DNA of 64,000 nt from Bacteroides finegoldii DSM 17565 (GTDB lineage: Bacteria; Bacteroidota; Bacteroidia; Bacteroidales; Bacteroidaceae): NCBI RefSeq assembly GCF_000156195.1, contig NZ_GG688318.1, forward strand, positions 168,882 to 232,881, read 5' to 3'. A model generated the notes under the pieces. The model was given only the letters and a program-made list of their open reading frames with translations, was not told the DNA's origin and searched no databases. Below, piece by piece: positions 34,514 to 44,665 of the stretch (its first letter is position 1; each line of letters begins with the position of its first letter). A program made the translations under genes and the position numbers.

Positions 34514-37444
34514 TCAAAAACGCATCATCCGTCCCGGTCCACCGCCGTGTGGTCCACGCGGTCCACGATGACCACCTCCGTCAAATCCGCCTTGACGCAT
34601 ATTGCCACGAGCTCCTTTATTTCCAAAGACGTTCAGACGATAAGAAAAACGAAGCATACAGTAGCTGTTTATTCCATTATACTCAGAAACGGAACGCATA
34701 TCGGCCGTCAACGAACGACTGATATTGGACTGCTGTCTCAGAATATCGTATATCTCTAAACTGATTGTCGCGGCATTACCTTTTAGGAAGTTCTGGGCAA
34801 TCTGCGCATTCCAGATAAGCTCATTCTTATTCATGCTGGCGTCACGATAGCCACGACGTGCATTGTTGGTTATGTTTGTAGACAATGTCATACTCCAAGG
34901 CAAAGAAATATTGGTGCTTGCTCCATATCCGAATGTATATGGCTCCTGATTGTTCTCCGGACGCAACTCATTACGTTCGAAATTATAGTTGATCGAACCG
35001 TTAATAGTAAACTCAAACCAATCATTACGGAAAGTTCCATTCAGATTTTCACCCAAAGTCAACGTTGTACTCGTGTTCTTATCATTCACCTGTGTACTTT
35101 CGTTATAAAGATAAGCCACTGCATTAGTATAGTTAACAAGAGAGAACGAATTGATAGTAAAACGTTTATCCTTCAGAGCCGTATTAAATCCGAACATACC
35201 CATTGCATTCCAGTTACCATTAATATTCTCTGGTTTTACTGTCACCCCACCGGTTGTCTGATTATAAGTAGTAGAATTGGTAATGCTGTTTTGAGTCATA
35301 TTAAGGAAGGCGTGCGCCATCATTCCACGTTGTTTGTCTCCATTATAAGTATTATAGAACAACCGCATAGAGTGAGAAAAAGAAGGTTTCAGTCCCGGAT
35401 TACCTCTACGAACATTTAACGGATTTGAGTTATCTTCAATATCCAAGAGGTTTTCCATACTTGGCTGACTAGCACGCCCTCGATAAGTAAACCGCAATTG
35501 GCTCACCTTAGAGAAACGATAACGGAAATCGATATTAGGCGCAAAATTGAACACCTTTCTTTTGACAATCGTATCCACATCATCCTTTCTATAAGTCAAC
35601 GTTGTGTTTTGTGGCTGCAAAGATACTCCAAAGTTCAACCGATATTTCTCACGGATTATGTTCAACCCCGCATTAATATCGTGATTATAATATTTATACT
35701 GAGCATATTTACTCAGACTCATATCCTTATTGCTTTCGTAACCTTCAGGTAGTCCATCACCATAATTCCAAATCCAGTCTTGTCCTTTATCAGCATCGGG
35801 AAGCAGACTATACGTACTTCTGTCACTTTCGCTATATTTGTATTGAAACTTATACCGGAACTGCAAAAAAGTAGCCTTTGCAACCGGTTCGTTATAAGTC
35901 AGTTCTGCCGTATAATCATAATTTTGGGTCGGAGATGTTATATACTGCTTACGTTCATCATCCGATTTTCCCGCTGCCGTATCAAAATAGCGTGTTAACG
36001 ACTCGCTAAACTGTTCACTATCATTATCTCCATAACTAAATGTGCCACGAAAAGTTATATTCCTTCCCTGATTATTCAATCTTCTGTTCACTTGTAAAGA
36101 AGCATTAGCTGACAGACTATTACTTTCAGTCGAAGACTCGCTATTGCTGGCATTCACACGGATATCATCCAAAGGATCATCCGTCGTATTCCAAATACTT
36201 TTATCCAGAAAGTCATTAGGATTGGATACCAAATTGAATGGGTCACTCTTAAAAGTTCCCGACTCGGATTTAGAGTAACTGTCAGACTTTCCATACGAAA
36301 AATTCGGACGAAAGATTATATTGGTCAGTGTATCAGGCTTCCATTCCAAACGGAAGTCAGCTTTGAAGTTCGTATTTTTACTTCGGTTCTTGCTATTTGA
36401 GTTCGAGTAAGAATTTCCATTCTGCAAGAAACGTTCCGAATAGTTAGTAGAAAGCGCATCACGGTCGCTAAAGTTATAACGGGCACTACCTCCTAATTCC
36501 AATTTCTCCGACTGGGAAGCAAAGTTGACTCCTAACATTTTGGTTGCAGTCAGTCCATTACTGTTTCGGAAACGGGGTCCACCACCTCCGGAAAATCCCT
36601 GATCGTTTACATTATTAGCTGAACCAATCAAGGAGAACTGACTGTTATCAACAAAACGATTCAACATCAAGTTACTCCCATAACGGTCTTCCGTACCGAC
36701 AGCCGCACTCGCATTTCCAAACCAGCCTTGGTTCATTCCCTTCTTCACCTTCAAGTCGAGAACCGTTTCTTCTTCTCCATCGTCAATTCCCGTAACACGC
36801 GCCAAGTCAGATTTCTTATCATACGTCTTCAGTTTATCAATCATGTTAACCGGCAAGTTCTTCAGTCCGGTTTTCACATCACCGCCAAAGAATTCCTTAC
36901 CATCCACCATAATCTTCTTCACTTCCTTACCATTGATCTTGACATTCCCCTCATCGTCAATTTCCGCACCGGGAAGTTTTTTTACCAATTCTTCGAGCAT
37001 AGCTCCTTCAGGGGTACGGTAAGCGGAGGAATTATACTCCAATGTATCTTCTTTCACAGTCACTTGGGGAGCTTCGGCAGTAATCACCGCCTCCTTCAGC
37101 ATAACAGCGTCAGACTCCAGCGCTATCGTCCCCACACGCTTTTCCGTCATGTTCGCATAAAGATGAAGAGGTACATACTTTGTGAGAAAACCGATATAGG
37201 ATACCTTCAAAAGATATTTCCCGGCCTTCACTTTGGGAAGAGTAAACCAACCTTGATTATTACTGGCAATACCGGCAGCATAAGCGCTATCGGGCAATGA
37301 CAACAATTGAACTGTAGCCTGTGCCGCCGGCTCTTTCGAGTCGGACTCTACAACACGTCCCGAAACAGTAATCACCTTATTTTGTGCAAAAATAGAGAAG
37401 GTGCTCAGCAATAGCAACACCAACCCGACTGAAAATCTTTTCAT
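34514..37444 (-). CDS. Outer-membrane beta-barrel protein with CarboxypepD_reg-like domain (TonB-dependent receptor-like)
   Basis: A 976-residue protein with a signal peptide (LVLLLLSTFSIFAQ), a carboxypeptidase-regulatory-like domain (about 25-110, VSGRVVESDSKEPAAQATVQ), a plug-like region (about 115-210) and a large barrel. It belongs to the OMP_b-brl_3 type, a non-SusC group of TonB-receptor-like proteins. There is no neighbouring SusD. The C-terminus is an unusual Gly/Arg/Pro/His-rich tail (GGHRGPRGPHGGGPGRM). Its substrate is unknown; peptide or metal handling is possible. Confidence 0.85.
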   Translation of the reverse strand: MKRFSVGLVLLLLSTFSIFAQNKVITVSGRVVESDSKEPAAQATVQLLSLPDSAYAAGIASNNQGWFTLPKVKAGKYLLKVSYIGFLTKYVPLHLYANMTEKRVGTIALESDAVMLKEAVITAEAPQVTVKEDTLEYNSSAYRTPEGAMLEELVKKLPGAEIDDEGNVKINGKEVKKIMVDGKEFFGGDVKTGLKNLPVNMIDKLKTYDKKSDLARVTGIDDGEEETVLDLKVKKGMNQGWFGNASAAVGTEDRYGSNLMLNRFVDNSQFSLIGSANNVNDQGFSGGGGPRFRNSNGLTATKMLGVNFASQSEKLELGGSARYNFSDRDALSTNYSERFLQNGNSYSNSNSKNRSKNTNFKADFRLEWKPDTLTNIIFRPNFSYGKSDSYSKSESGTFKSDPFNLVSNPNDFLDKSIWNTTDDPLDDIRVNASNSESSTESNSLSANASLQVNRRLNNQGRNITFRGTFSYGDNDSEQFSESLTRYFDTAAGKSDDERKQYITSPTQNYDYTAELTYNEPVAKATFLQFRYKFQYKYSESDRSTYSLLPDADKGQDWIWNYGDGLPEGYESNKDMSLSKYAQYKYYNHDINAGLNIIREKYRLNFGVSLQPQNTTLTYRKDDVDTIVKRKVFNFAPNIDFRYRFSKVSQLRFTYRGRASQPSMENLLDIEDNSNPLNVRRGNPGLKPSFSHSMRLFYNTYNGDKQRGMMAHAFLNMTQNSITNSTTYNQTTGGVTVKPENINGNWNAMGMFGFNTALKDKRFTINSFSLVNYTNAVAYLYNESTQVNDKNTSTTLTLGENLNGTFRNDWFEFTINGSINYNFERNELRPENNQEPYTFGYGASTNISLPWSMTLSTNITNNARRGYRDASMNKNELIWNAQIAQNFLKGNAATISLEIYDILRQQSNISRSLTADMRSVSEYNGINSYCMLRFSYRLNVFGNKGARGNMRQGGFDGGGHRGPRGPHGGGPGRMMRF

Positions 37445-37527
37445 TTACCTTATTTACGATTATATTAGTAGCAATAGCAATGCTCTTTTGACAAATAAGA
37501 TCGTAAAAGGTTTAATCGGGAAGATAA

Positions 37528-37932
37528 TTATCTTTTAAAGAATCGCTCAACGAGCGCTTTTTTCAGACCAAACTCCAGACAAAGCACATTAAAGACTAGG
37601 AAAGTAAGAAAAGAAGAAGTATCAACATTGATGACATCTCCTTGCATAACGCGCCATAACATCCCTCCAAAGACAAACAGGAACGTCAGAAAGATCGCAT
37701 TCCGAACAGCCGAATTACGAATCTGCACCGTTTCACGACTTTCATGCTTACTAAAAGCAAAGATTATCAATAAACATCCTGCCATCATCAGCAACTTTGT
37801 ACATTCTTTATAAAACAACAGATTTCTGTCGGTCACCATCCCTTGCATCACCAGAATAAAAGGAATGAACAGAGCTACCAACAAGACAACATATCCCAAA
37901 GGACGACAATAGACAGGTAATAATGCTTTCAT
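37528..37932 (-). CDS. Small multi-pass membrane protein
   Basis: A 134-residue protein with four hydrophobic segments (VVLLVALFIPFILVMQGM; LLMMAGCLLIIFAFS; AIFLTFLFVFGGMLW; FLTFLVFNVLCLEFGL). The start is placed at the ATG at 37932 because the longer upstream frame runs across the aroB promoter and lacks protein-like sequence. No family is recognised. It is divergent from aroB. Confidence 0.7.
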   Translation of the reverse strand: MKALLPVYCRPLGYVVLLVALFIPFILVMQGMVTDRNLLFYKECTKLLMMAGCLLIIFAFSKHESRETVQIRNSAVRNAIFLTFLFVFGGMLWRVMQGDVINVDTSSFLTFLVFNVLCLEFGLKKALVERFFKR

Positions 37933-37989
37933 AATTGAATGATTGAACGTTTTAACGAGACAAAAGTAAGCAAAAAAGATAATTTTATA

Positions 37990-37997
37990 TACATTTG
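37990..37997 (+). promoter_or_regulatory. -7 element of aroB
   Basis: TACATTTG matches TAnnTTTG, 22 bp before the chosen aroB ATG. This makes the longer reading frame from 37939 unlikely to be translated. Confidence 0.5.
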
Positions 37998-38019
37998 CAG
38001 ACAGAAAAGCAAAAGAATC

Positions 38020-39081
38020 ATGAGTAAACAAGAAGTTATTCTCTGTGAAAGCTTGGAAACAAGCCTGCACCGTGCCATCGAACAGTGTCCGCACGACAAA
38101 TTATTCATTCTTACAGACGAGCATACCCGCTCTCTCTGTCTCCCTTCCCTAAAGGAAACATCATTGCTGAAAGAGGCTGTTGAAATATGTATCGGAGCCG
38201 AAGACGTACATAAGACGTTGGATACACTCGCCTCCGTCTGGATGGCATTAAGCACGCAAGGAGCTACCCGCCACTCTCTGCTTATCAATCTCGGAGGGGG
38301 GATGGTTACGGATTTGGGTGGCTTTGCCGCAGCCACTTTCAAACGTGGTATTGCTTATATCAATATACCCACTACCCTATTGGCTATGGTGGACGCGTCT
38401 GTCGGCGGTAAAACAGGAATCAACTTCAACGGACTGAAGAACGAGATCGGCTCATTTTTTCCGGCCAACAGTGTGCTACTCGAAACAGAATTCCTGCGCA
38501 CACTGGATGCGCATAACTTCTTTTCCGGATATGCAGAAATGCTGAAACACGGTTTGATCAGCAACGTAGAACATTGGGCAGAGTTACTCAGTTTCGATAC
38601 CATCAATATCGACTATGCCGCTCTCAAAAGGCTGGTTGGCAAGTCGGTGCAAGTGAAAGAAGAAATAGTGGAACAGGATCCCTTCGAACGTAACATTCGT
38701 AAAGCATTAAACCTGGGGCATACGGTAGGACACGCATTCGAAAGCATGGCATTGGCGGAAAACCGTCCGGTACTGCATGGTTATGCAGTCGCCTGGGGAA
38801 TTGTATGTGAATTGTACCTGTCCCATACTAAAGTCGGTTTTCCGAAAGAGAAAATGAGACAGACAATCCGGTTTATCAAAGACAATTATGGAGTATTCAC
38901 TTTCGACTGCAAGAAATATGAACAACTATACGCATTCATGACACATGACAAAAAAAATACTTCAGGAACAATTAATTTCACATTATTGAAAGACATCGGA
39001 GACATCTGTATCAACCAGACTGCCGATAAGGATACCATCTTTGAAATGTTGGACTTTTACCGTGAATGTATGGGAATTTAA
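38020..39081 (+). CDS. aroB: 3-dehydroquinate synthase
   Basis: A 353-residue enzyme from ATG 38020 (MSKQEVILCESLE) that makes dehydroquinate from DAHP in the shikimate pathway. NAD-binding is seen in LLINLGGGMVTDLGGFAAAT. Zinc and active-site segments are PTTLLAMVDASVGGKTGIN, GYAEMLKHGLI and LNLGHTVGHAFES. An ATG at 37939 is in frame but lies upstream of the -7 element. It is convergent with the AraC gene. Confidence 0.93.
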   Translation: MSKQEVILCESLETSLHRAIEQCPHDKLFILTDEHTRSLCLPSLKETSLLKEAVEICIGAEDVHKTLDTLASVWMALSTQGATRHSLLINLGGGMVTDLGGFAAATFKRGIAYINIPTTLLAMVDASVGGKTGINFNGLKNEIGSFFPANSVLLETEFLRTLDAHNFFSGYAEMLKHGLISNVEHWAELLSFDTINIDYAALKRLVGKSVQVKEEIVEQDPFERNIRKALNLGHTVGHAFESMALAENRPVLHGYAVAWGIVCELYLSHTKVGFPKEKMRQTIRFIKDNYGVFTFDCKKYEQLYAFMTHDKKNTSGTINFTLLKDIGDICINQTADKDTIFEMLDFYRECMGI

Positions 39082-39086
39082 TTCCC

Positions 39087-39953
39087 TTAGCCCAAGTGAG
39101 ACATTCGATACTGAGAAAGCGACATTCCCGTATGTTTTCTGAAGAAACGTCCTAGCGAAGACTGGTTGGCAAAATTTGTCCTAATGGCTATCTCCTGAAT
39201 ATTCATATTTGTATTCTTCAACAGTGTTTTTATTTCCAATATGACGTATTCAACGATCCAGTCTTTCGCAGACTTTCCGCTCGTCTCCTTGATAACCATA
39301 GTCAGATATTTGGAAGTGATACAAAGTTTATCCGCATAAAAGGCCACATCCTTATTCTCTTTAAAATGCTTCATGATAAGCTCGAAGAATTTATTAGCCA
39401 ACTCTTCCTTACGTATATCTTTCCTATCAGTCTTCAAAGTAGCTTCCTTCTGATAAGCGTTGAACAGCTCGAGATACAGATATCGCAGCAGATGAACTAT
39501 CAGTTCCCGTCTATATATATCCTGAGATGTAACTTTTCCTTTTATCATCCCCAGAAAATTATAGATCCGAAGAACATCAGATTCCGTCTGCGAATACCAA
39601 TAATGGTTTCGCATATAAAAGAAAAAATGTGGAGAAAATCGGGGAGCTCCACTTAACGCATCGCTAAACAAGGAAGATGATATGACCATTGTTACAGTCA
39701 AGAAATCTTCGCTAGGATCACTAAATGAGACAAACTGTCCGGGCAACAGTATTATCAGTTCCTTCGGCTGTATCCAATGTACGTCCTCATGTACAGTAAG
39801 TTTCGCTTTTCCCCTCAAACTATATACAATCAAAGCAGATTGGATATTGGAAGGATAGGAAGTCAGAGGAAGGTATTTTAGATTCTGGTAAAATTTAAAG
39901 TCATCACCCAAAACATATATCTCTAATGTCTCTGTATTATTAATGTCTAACAT
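39087..39953 (-). CDS. AraC-family transcriptional regulator
   Basis: A 288-residue protein with an N-terminal cupin-like sensing domain (LIVYSLRGKAKLTVHEDVHW, PGQFVSFSD). A C-terminal double helix-turn-helix follows (about 190-285), with ITSKYLTMVIKETSGKSAKD and the AraC signature NFANQSSLGRFFRKHTGMS. The ligand is unknown and no obvious target operon adjoins it. Confidence 0.9.
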   Translation of the reverse strand: MLDINNTETLEIYVLGDDFKFYQNLKYLPLTSYPSNIQSALIVYSLRGKAKLTVHEDVHWIQPKELIILLPGQFVSFSDPSEDFLTVTMVISSSLFSDALSGAPRFSPHFFFYMRNHYWYSQTESDVLRIYNFLGMIKGKVTSQDIYRRELIVHLLRYLYLELFNAYQKEATLKTDRKDIRKEELANKFFELIMKHFKENKDVAFYADKLCITSKYLTMVIKETSGKSAKDWIVEYVILEIKTLLKNTNMNIQEIAIRTNFANQSSLGRFFRKHTGMSLSQYRMSHLG

Positions 39954-40220
39954 TTAACGCCTTTCTAATCTAAACTAGTCTTTTCTACAAATGTATAACA
40001 TCCCCTTATACCAAAGCACTATCAGTGGAATTATGGTATTATTCTACAGAAATAATATACCTGTTATTTACATTAATTCATAAACAAAACTACTGGTGAA
40101 TTGTTTATCCGTACCTCGACACTTTAAACCTGCCATACCTCATTTATCCTCTACCAAACATAAGAAAAGATTTAAAACCGCACAAAAAAAATCACCGCAC
40201 AATAAAATTCAAAGAATTTA
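39954..40220. other. Intergenic region upstream of the tRNA
   Basis: AT-rich spacer between the leftward AraC gene and the tRNA-Pro promoter. No gene, repeat or structured element is recognised beyond the promoter listed next. Confidence 0.6.
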
Positions 40221-40251
40221 TTTGCTAATTAAAAATAAAGCACTACTTTTG
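40221..40251 (+). promoter_or_regulatory. Canonical Bacteroides promoter of tRNA-Pro
   Basis: TTTG (40221-40224), exactly 19 bp, then TACTTTTG (40244-40251). This is a perfect fit to TTTG-N19-TAnnTTTG, ending 11 bp before the tRNA. Confidence 0.85.
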
Positions 40252-40262
40252 CATCCGCAATT

Positions 40263-40337
40263 CGGGGTGTAGCTCAGCCCGGTTAGAGTACGCGTCTGGG
40301 GGGCGTGTGGTCGCTGGTTCGAATCCAGTCACCCCGA
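40263..40337 (+). tRNA. tRNA-Pro (anticodon GGG)
   Basis: A full cloverleaf: acceptor CGGGGTG / CACCCCG, D-arm GCTC...GAGT, anticodon stem CGCGT / GCGTG around the loop CTGGGGG (anticodon GGG), T-arm GCTGG TTCGAAT CCAGT and discriminator A. The 3' CCA is not encoded. It is flanked by its own promoter and terminator. Confidence 0.95.
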
Positions 40338-40344
40338 CATTGAG

Positions 40345-40386
40345 AATCAGCCATTTACAAACAGTAAGTGGCTGATTTATTTTTTA
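40345..40386 (+). terminator. Terminator after tRNA-Pro
   Basis: A stem AATCAGCCA / TGGCTGATT (40345-40353 with 40369-40377) followed by TATTTTTTAG. Confidence 0.8.
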
Positions 40387-40440
40387 GAGGAACACATTTG
40401 GAACAATAAACCCGTATTTATCAAGAATAGCCCTATAGTA

Positions 40441-41661
40441 ATGAAAGAAGATCCGAAACATATCCGAATCAGTGAATACAACTATCCGTTGCCGGATGAA
40501 CGTATCGCCAAGTTTCCGTTGCCCGTTCGCGACCAGTCCAAATTACTGATCTACCGCCACGGTGAAGTGAACGAAGACATTTTTACTTCTTTACCTGACT
40601 ACTTGCCTAAAGGAAGCCTGATGATATTCAATAACACGAAAGTCATCCAGGCCCGTCTTCATTTTCGGAAAGAAACAGGTGCGTTGATTGAAGTGTTCTG
40701 CCTTGAGCCGATTCAGCCCAATGATTATGTACTGAACTTCCAGCAGACGGAACACGCCGCATGGCTGTGCATGATCGGCAATCTGAAGAAATGGAAAGAC
40801 GGGGAACTGAAACGGGAAATGACAGTGAAAGGATTTCCCATCACTCTGACCGCAACGAGAGGAGAATGCAGAGGGACCAGCCATTGGGTAGACTTCACCT
40901 GGAATAATGCGGAAGTTACTTTTGCCGATATTCTTGAAGTATTCGGAGAACTCCCTATTCCACCCTATTTGAATCGGAATACGGAAGAGAGTGATAAAGA
41001 AACTTATCAGACGGTTTATTCGAAGATAAAAGGATCAGTCGCCGCCCCTACCGCCGGACTACATTTCACTCCACAGGTATTGGATGCACTGCAAGAGAAG
41101 GGAATCGAACTTGAAGAACTGACCCTGCACGTAGGTGCGGGAACCTTCAAACCTGTAAAGAGTGAAGAGATTGAAGGTCACGAGATGCATACGGAATACA
41201 TATCAGTCAACCGGAGTACCATCAAGAAACTGATCGACCATGACGGTTGTGCTGTCGCCGTAGGAACAACTTCTGTGAGAACACTTGAAAGCCTTTACCA
41301 TATCGGAGTCACTCTCGCAGAGAATCCGGACGCAACGGAAGAGGAACTACACGTCAGACAATGGCAACCTTACGAGAAGTACGACCAGATACCTCCGGTA
41401 GTTGCCCTGCAGAAAATACTGGGGTATCTCGACCGCCACGGCATGGAAACACTTCACACCAGTACTCAGATTATCATAGCACCGGGATATGATTATAAAA
41501 TCGTAAAGGCGATGGTTACCAATTTCCACCAGCCTCAAAGTACCCTGCTGCTTTTGGTTTCCGCTTTTGTAAAAGGCAATTGGCGGACGATCTACGACTA
41601 TGCCTTAAGCCACGATTTCCGTTTCCTTAGTTATGGAGACTCTTCTTTATTAATACCATAA
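40441..41661 (+). CDS. queA: QueA-family S-adenosylmethionine:tRNA ribosyltransferase-isomerase
   Basis: A 406-residue protein with QueA hallmarks: IRISEYNYPLPDERIAKFPL, LMIFNNTKVIQARL, KGSVAAPTAGLHFT, LTLHVGAGTFKPVKSEEIEG and VGTTSVRTLESL. QueA transfers the ribosyl group of SAM to make epoxyqueuosine in tRNA. At 406 residues it is about 50 longer than the classical enzyme. Bacteroidetes often carry a second, longer paralogue, so the exact substrate is less certain than the family. It is followed 19 bp later by the NUDIX gene. Confidence 0.85.
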   Translation: MKEDPKHIRISEYNYPLPDERIAKFPLPVRDQSKLLIYRHGEVNEDIFTSLPDYLPKGSLMIFNNTKVIQARLHFRKETGALIEVFCLEPIQPNDYVLNFQQTEHAAWLCMIGNLKKWKDGELKREMTVKGFPITLTATRGECRGTSHWVDFTWNNAEVTFADILEVFGELPIPPYLNRNTEESDKETYQTVYSKIKGSVAAPTAGLHFTPQVLDALQEKGIELEELTLHVGAGTFKPVKSEEIEGHEMHTEYISVNRSTIKKLIDHDGCAVAVGTTSVRTLESLYHIGVTLAENPDATEEELHVRQWQPYEKYDQIPPVVALQKILGYLDRHGMETLHTSTQIIIAPGYDYKIVKAMVTNFHQPQSTLLLLVSAFVKGNWRTIYDYALSHDFRFLSYGDSSLLIP

Positions 41662-41680
41662 TCCCCCGAATACAAAAACA

Positions 41681-42202
41681 ATGGCACAGAGCGATAATAA
41701 CCAAGAAATGTTCCCTATCGTAGATGAGCAGGGAAATATCACCGGAACCGCTACACGCGGAGAATGTCATAGCGGCAGCAAGTTGCTCCACCCGGTCGTC
41801 CACCTTCATATATTCAATGCCAACGGAGACTTGTATCTACAGAAGCGTCCCGAATGGAAAGATATCCAACCGGGAAAATGGGATACAGCCGTAGGCGGAC
41901 ATATTGATTTGGGTGAAAGCGTAGATATCGCTCTCAGTCGAGAAGCAAATGAAGAATTAGGTATCACAGATTTCACTCCCGAACGGCTTACCAGCTATGT
42001 ATTCGAGTCCGAACGTGAAAAGGAGCTTGTCTTTGTCCACAAGACCGTTTATGACGGAGAAATTCATCCCAGTGACGAACTGGATGGCGGACGGTTCTGG
42101 ACAGTTGAAGAAATAAAAGAGAATCTGGGCAAAGGGATTTTCACTCCCAACTTCGAAGAAGAATTGCAGAAAGTCTCTCTTATACCTTCTCTATCCAAGT
42201 AA
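41681..42202 (+). CDS. NUDIX hydrolase
   Basis: A 173-residue protein. The Nudix box reads GGHIDLGESVDIALSREANE followed by ELGI, and fits GX5EX7REUXEEXGU. The start MAQSDNNQEMFPIVDEQGNI and the LHPVVHLHIFN segment resemble the isopentenyl-diphosphate isomerase-like/YfcD subgroup. The substrate is not certain. It is probably co-transcribed with queA. Confidence 0.88.
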   Translation: MAQSDNNQEMFPIVDEQGNITGTATRGECHSGSKLLHPVVHLHIFNANGDLYLQKRPEWKDIQPGKWDTAVGGHIDLGESVDIALSREANEELGITDFTPERLTSYVFESEREKELVFVHKTVYDGEIHPSDELDGGRFWTVEEIKENLGKGIFTPNFEEELQKVSLIPSLSK

Positions 42203-42423
42203 TTGTTTCTTCGGATAAAAAACACAGGCGGAAACTACATTGAAAAGCAGCAACGAACACTTACTATGTCTGTTCGAAAGTTATGATTACCCTACTCAAG
42301 GCATCGATTTATGGTTTGACAACCAAACATTAAAACGCGGACCAATGCAATCATCGCAAATCGTAACTCTTCTTTGCGACAATCTGCGTTAATCCGCGTT
42401 TCTACTATAAGGCAGGCGATTAA

Positions 42424-43815
42424 TTATTTCTTCGCCAATTCATTGATTACATCCATTATCTTCTGTCCGATTTCTTCGGCAGCCTCCATAGTAGAAGCTT
42501 CGCTATATACACGGATAATCGGTTCTGTATTACTCTTACGCAAATGTACCCATTTGTCTGCGAAGTCAATCTTCACACCGTCAATATCGTTGATTTCCTC
42601 GTTCTTATAGATTTCCTTCACTTTAGCGAGAATAGCGTCCACGTCAATTTCCGGAGTCAGATCGACACGGTTCTTCGCAATGAAGTAAGGAGGATAAGTA
42701 GCGCGAAGTTCGCTTACCTTCTTTCCTTCGTGAGCCAGATGGCTAAGGAATAAAGCGATACCTACCAAAGCGTCACGACCGTAATGGCTGGCAGGATAGA
42801 TCACTCCACCATTTCCTTCACCACCGATAACAGCATTGGTTGCTTTCATCTTCGTTACAACGTTTACTTCACCAACGGCAGAAGCATTGTATTCCATACC
42901 GTATTTACGGGTTACATCACGCAGGGCACGAGTAGAACTCAAGTTGGATACCGTATTGCCCGGAGTATGCTTCAGCACATAGTCGGCAACAGTAACCAAT
43001 GTATATTCTTCACCGTACATCACACCGTTTTCGCAAATCATTGCCAGACGGTCAACGTCAGGGTCTACCACAAATGCCACATCCGCTTTTCCCCCTTTCA
43101 TCAAGTTCATGATGTCTCCGAGATTCTTTTCAAGCGGCTCCGGGTTGTGCTGGAAGTTTCCGGTAGGTTCACAATATAGTTTCTCTACATGTTTCACACC
43201 CAAACGTTCGAGAAGTTCGGGAAGAATGATGCCGCCTACTGAGTTTACACAGTCAATAGCCACACGGAAATCAGCTTTCTTGATAGCTTCAACGTCTACC
43301 AGGTCAAGAGCCAATACGCTGTCGATATGTTTTTGATTGTAGGTAAGATCCTTGCGATAAGAGCCCAAGTGATCAACATCGGCATAGTCGAACTCTTCAG
43401 CTTCGGCGATACGAAGTACCTCATTACCTTCCGCCGCATTCAGAAACTCACCATGTTCATTCAGTAACTTCAGTGCATTCCACTGTTTCGGATTATGAGA
43501 AGCTGTCAGAATAATACCGCCACAGGCGCCTTCCATCGTTACAGCGAGTTCTGTAGTCGGAGTAGAAGCCAAGTCAATGTCCACTACATCCCAGCCCATT
43601 CCCATCAAGGTACCGACTACTACGTTTTTTACCATTTCACCGGAGATGCGGGCGTCACGTCCCACAACGATCTTGTTACTCTTTACCGTACAAGTCTTAC
43701 GGATTAAAGTAGCATAAGCCGAGGTGAATTTCACGATGTCGAGCGGATTTAATCCTTCGCCCGCTCCTCCGCCGATAGTTCCGCGGATTCCAGAGATAGA
43801 TTTGATTAGAGTCAT
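42424..43815 (-). CDS. glmM: Phosphoglucosamine mutase (phosphohexomutase family)
   Basis: A 463-residue alpha-D-phosphohexomutase. The active-site serine lies in GGIILTASHNPKQWNALKL. The metal loop is FVVDPDVDRLAMI and the sugar-binding loop GEGNGGVIYP. The phosphate-binding loop is LRKSNTEPIIRVYSEA. It converts glucosamine-6-phosphate to glucosamine-1-phosphate for peptidoglycan and LPS precursors. Mutase activity on other hexoses cannot be excluded. It is followed downstream only by the converging NUDIX unit. Confidence 0.88.
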   Translation of the reverse strand: MTLIKSISGIRGTIGGGAGEGLNPLDIVKFTSAYATLIRKTCTVKSNKIVVGRDARISGEMVKNVVVGTLMGMGWDVVDIDLASTPTTELAVTMEGACGGIILTASHNPKQWNALKLLNEHGEFLNAAEGNEVLRIAEAEEFDYADVDHLGSYRKDLTYNQKHIDSVLALDLVDVEAIKKADFRVAIDCVNSVGGIILPELLERLGVKHVEKLYCEPTGNFQHNPEPLEKNLGDIMNLMKGGKADVAFVVDPDVDRLAMICENGVMYGEEYTLVTVADYVLKHTPGNTVSNLSSTRALRDVTRKYGMEYNASAVGEVNVVTKMKATNAVIGGEGNGGVIYPASHYGRDALVGIALFLSHLAHEGKKVSELRATYPPYFIAKNRVDLTPEIDVDAILAKVKEIYKNEEINDIDGVKIDFADKWVHLRKSNTEPIIRVYSEASTMEAAEEIGQKIMDVINELAKK

Positions 43816-43854
43816 AGGTTCTTTACTTAAAGATTTATTTAAATGTTAGTGTTT

Positions 43855-44547
43855 CTAGCTTCGTGCTTTACGGAACTCAGTGATATCATAGAAGTAAGGA
43901 GTTACGTACTGTTGAGCAGAAGTATGTCCCATCTTTGAAGGAACGATCAGACGCACGTGGGCATTGTCACGCAGGTAAGGCAATGCCAAAAGCCATCCTT
44001 GAGGTACGGCCGTACTGGCGTAATAGGACGACCAGACATAGTCCATTTCGATGAATGTACCGGCTGAATAAGTGTCTGTCTTCACATAACGGAATACGGC
44101 AGGATAGGCATACAGCTGTGAAGCGTCCATATACTCTTCCATAGGTATATTAAAAGCCGCAAGTTCGCGTGTAGCGATGTTGGTCTCCGCATAACGGGTA
44201 CAAACGATATTACCGTCTACGAACTTATCTTTTTCTTTGTCCTCGTCCGCATATTCTCCACCATTATCATCACCACGTCCACGGTCTATAATCTGCATAT
44301 ATATTCCCTCGCTAGTGAAAGACACGAATTCATCGTATGCGTCCCCATTCGCTTTCGCTTTCGTCACCGTATCATTCTTTTCGAATTCCTCGACTGAAAT
44401 CACATGAATCGCACTATCTTTGATGAACTGGCTTACCGCATTCTTCTCATCTTCCAGCATTTCCGCGTATGTCTTCGAATCATCGCACGCCTGGAACAGA
44501 CTTCCGGCAGTCAGCAAAGAGAGAAATAAAAATACAAGTTTCTTCAT
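43855..44547 (-). CDS. DUF4827 family lipoprotein
   Basis: A 230-residue lipoprotein (signal ending SLFQAC). The sequence around YAEMLEDEKNAVSQFI and the C-terminal part (DYVWSSYYASTAVPQGWLLA) match the DUF4827 type, which resembles FKBP-like folds. No catalytic residues can be named. It lies 39 bp upstream of glmM on the same strand, an arrangement common in Bacteroides. Confidence 0.82.
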   Translation of the reverse strand: MKKLVFLFLSLLTAGSLFQACDDSKTYAEMLEDEKNAVSQFIKDSAIHVISVEEFEKNDTVTKAKANGDAYDEFVSFTSEGIYMQIIDRGRGDDNGGEYADEDKEKDKFVDGNIVCTRYAETNIATRELAAFNIPMEEYMDASQLYAYPAVFRYVKTDTYSAGTFIEMDYVWSSYYASTAVPQGWLLALPYLRDNAHVRLIVPSKMGHTSAQQYVTPYFYDITEFRKARS

Positions 44548-44665
44548 TATCTGTTATTTAGCTATATTCCGCACAAATGTATCTCAAAATCATTAAAAGT
44601 TGAAAGAGCAATGTTGAAAGTTCGTATCTTTTAACCTTTCCATATTCACTTTTAACCTTCCACCT

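Noticed and set aside
40263..40337. tRNA-Pro as an integration site of a mobile element
   Set aside because: No second copy of the tRNA 3' end and no integrase lie in the window. The flanks are ordinary core genes.
42240..42392. 50-codon frame between the NUDIX gene and glmM
   Set aside because: It starts with TTG and has no visible promoter. The product (for example GIDLWFDNQTLKRGPMQ) matches nothing I recognise. It may be a gene scrap, but this cannot be supported.
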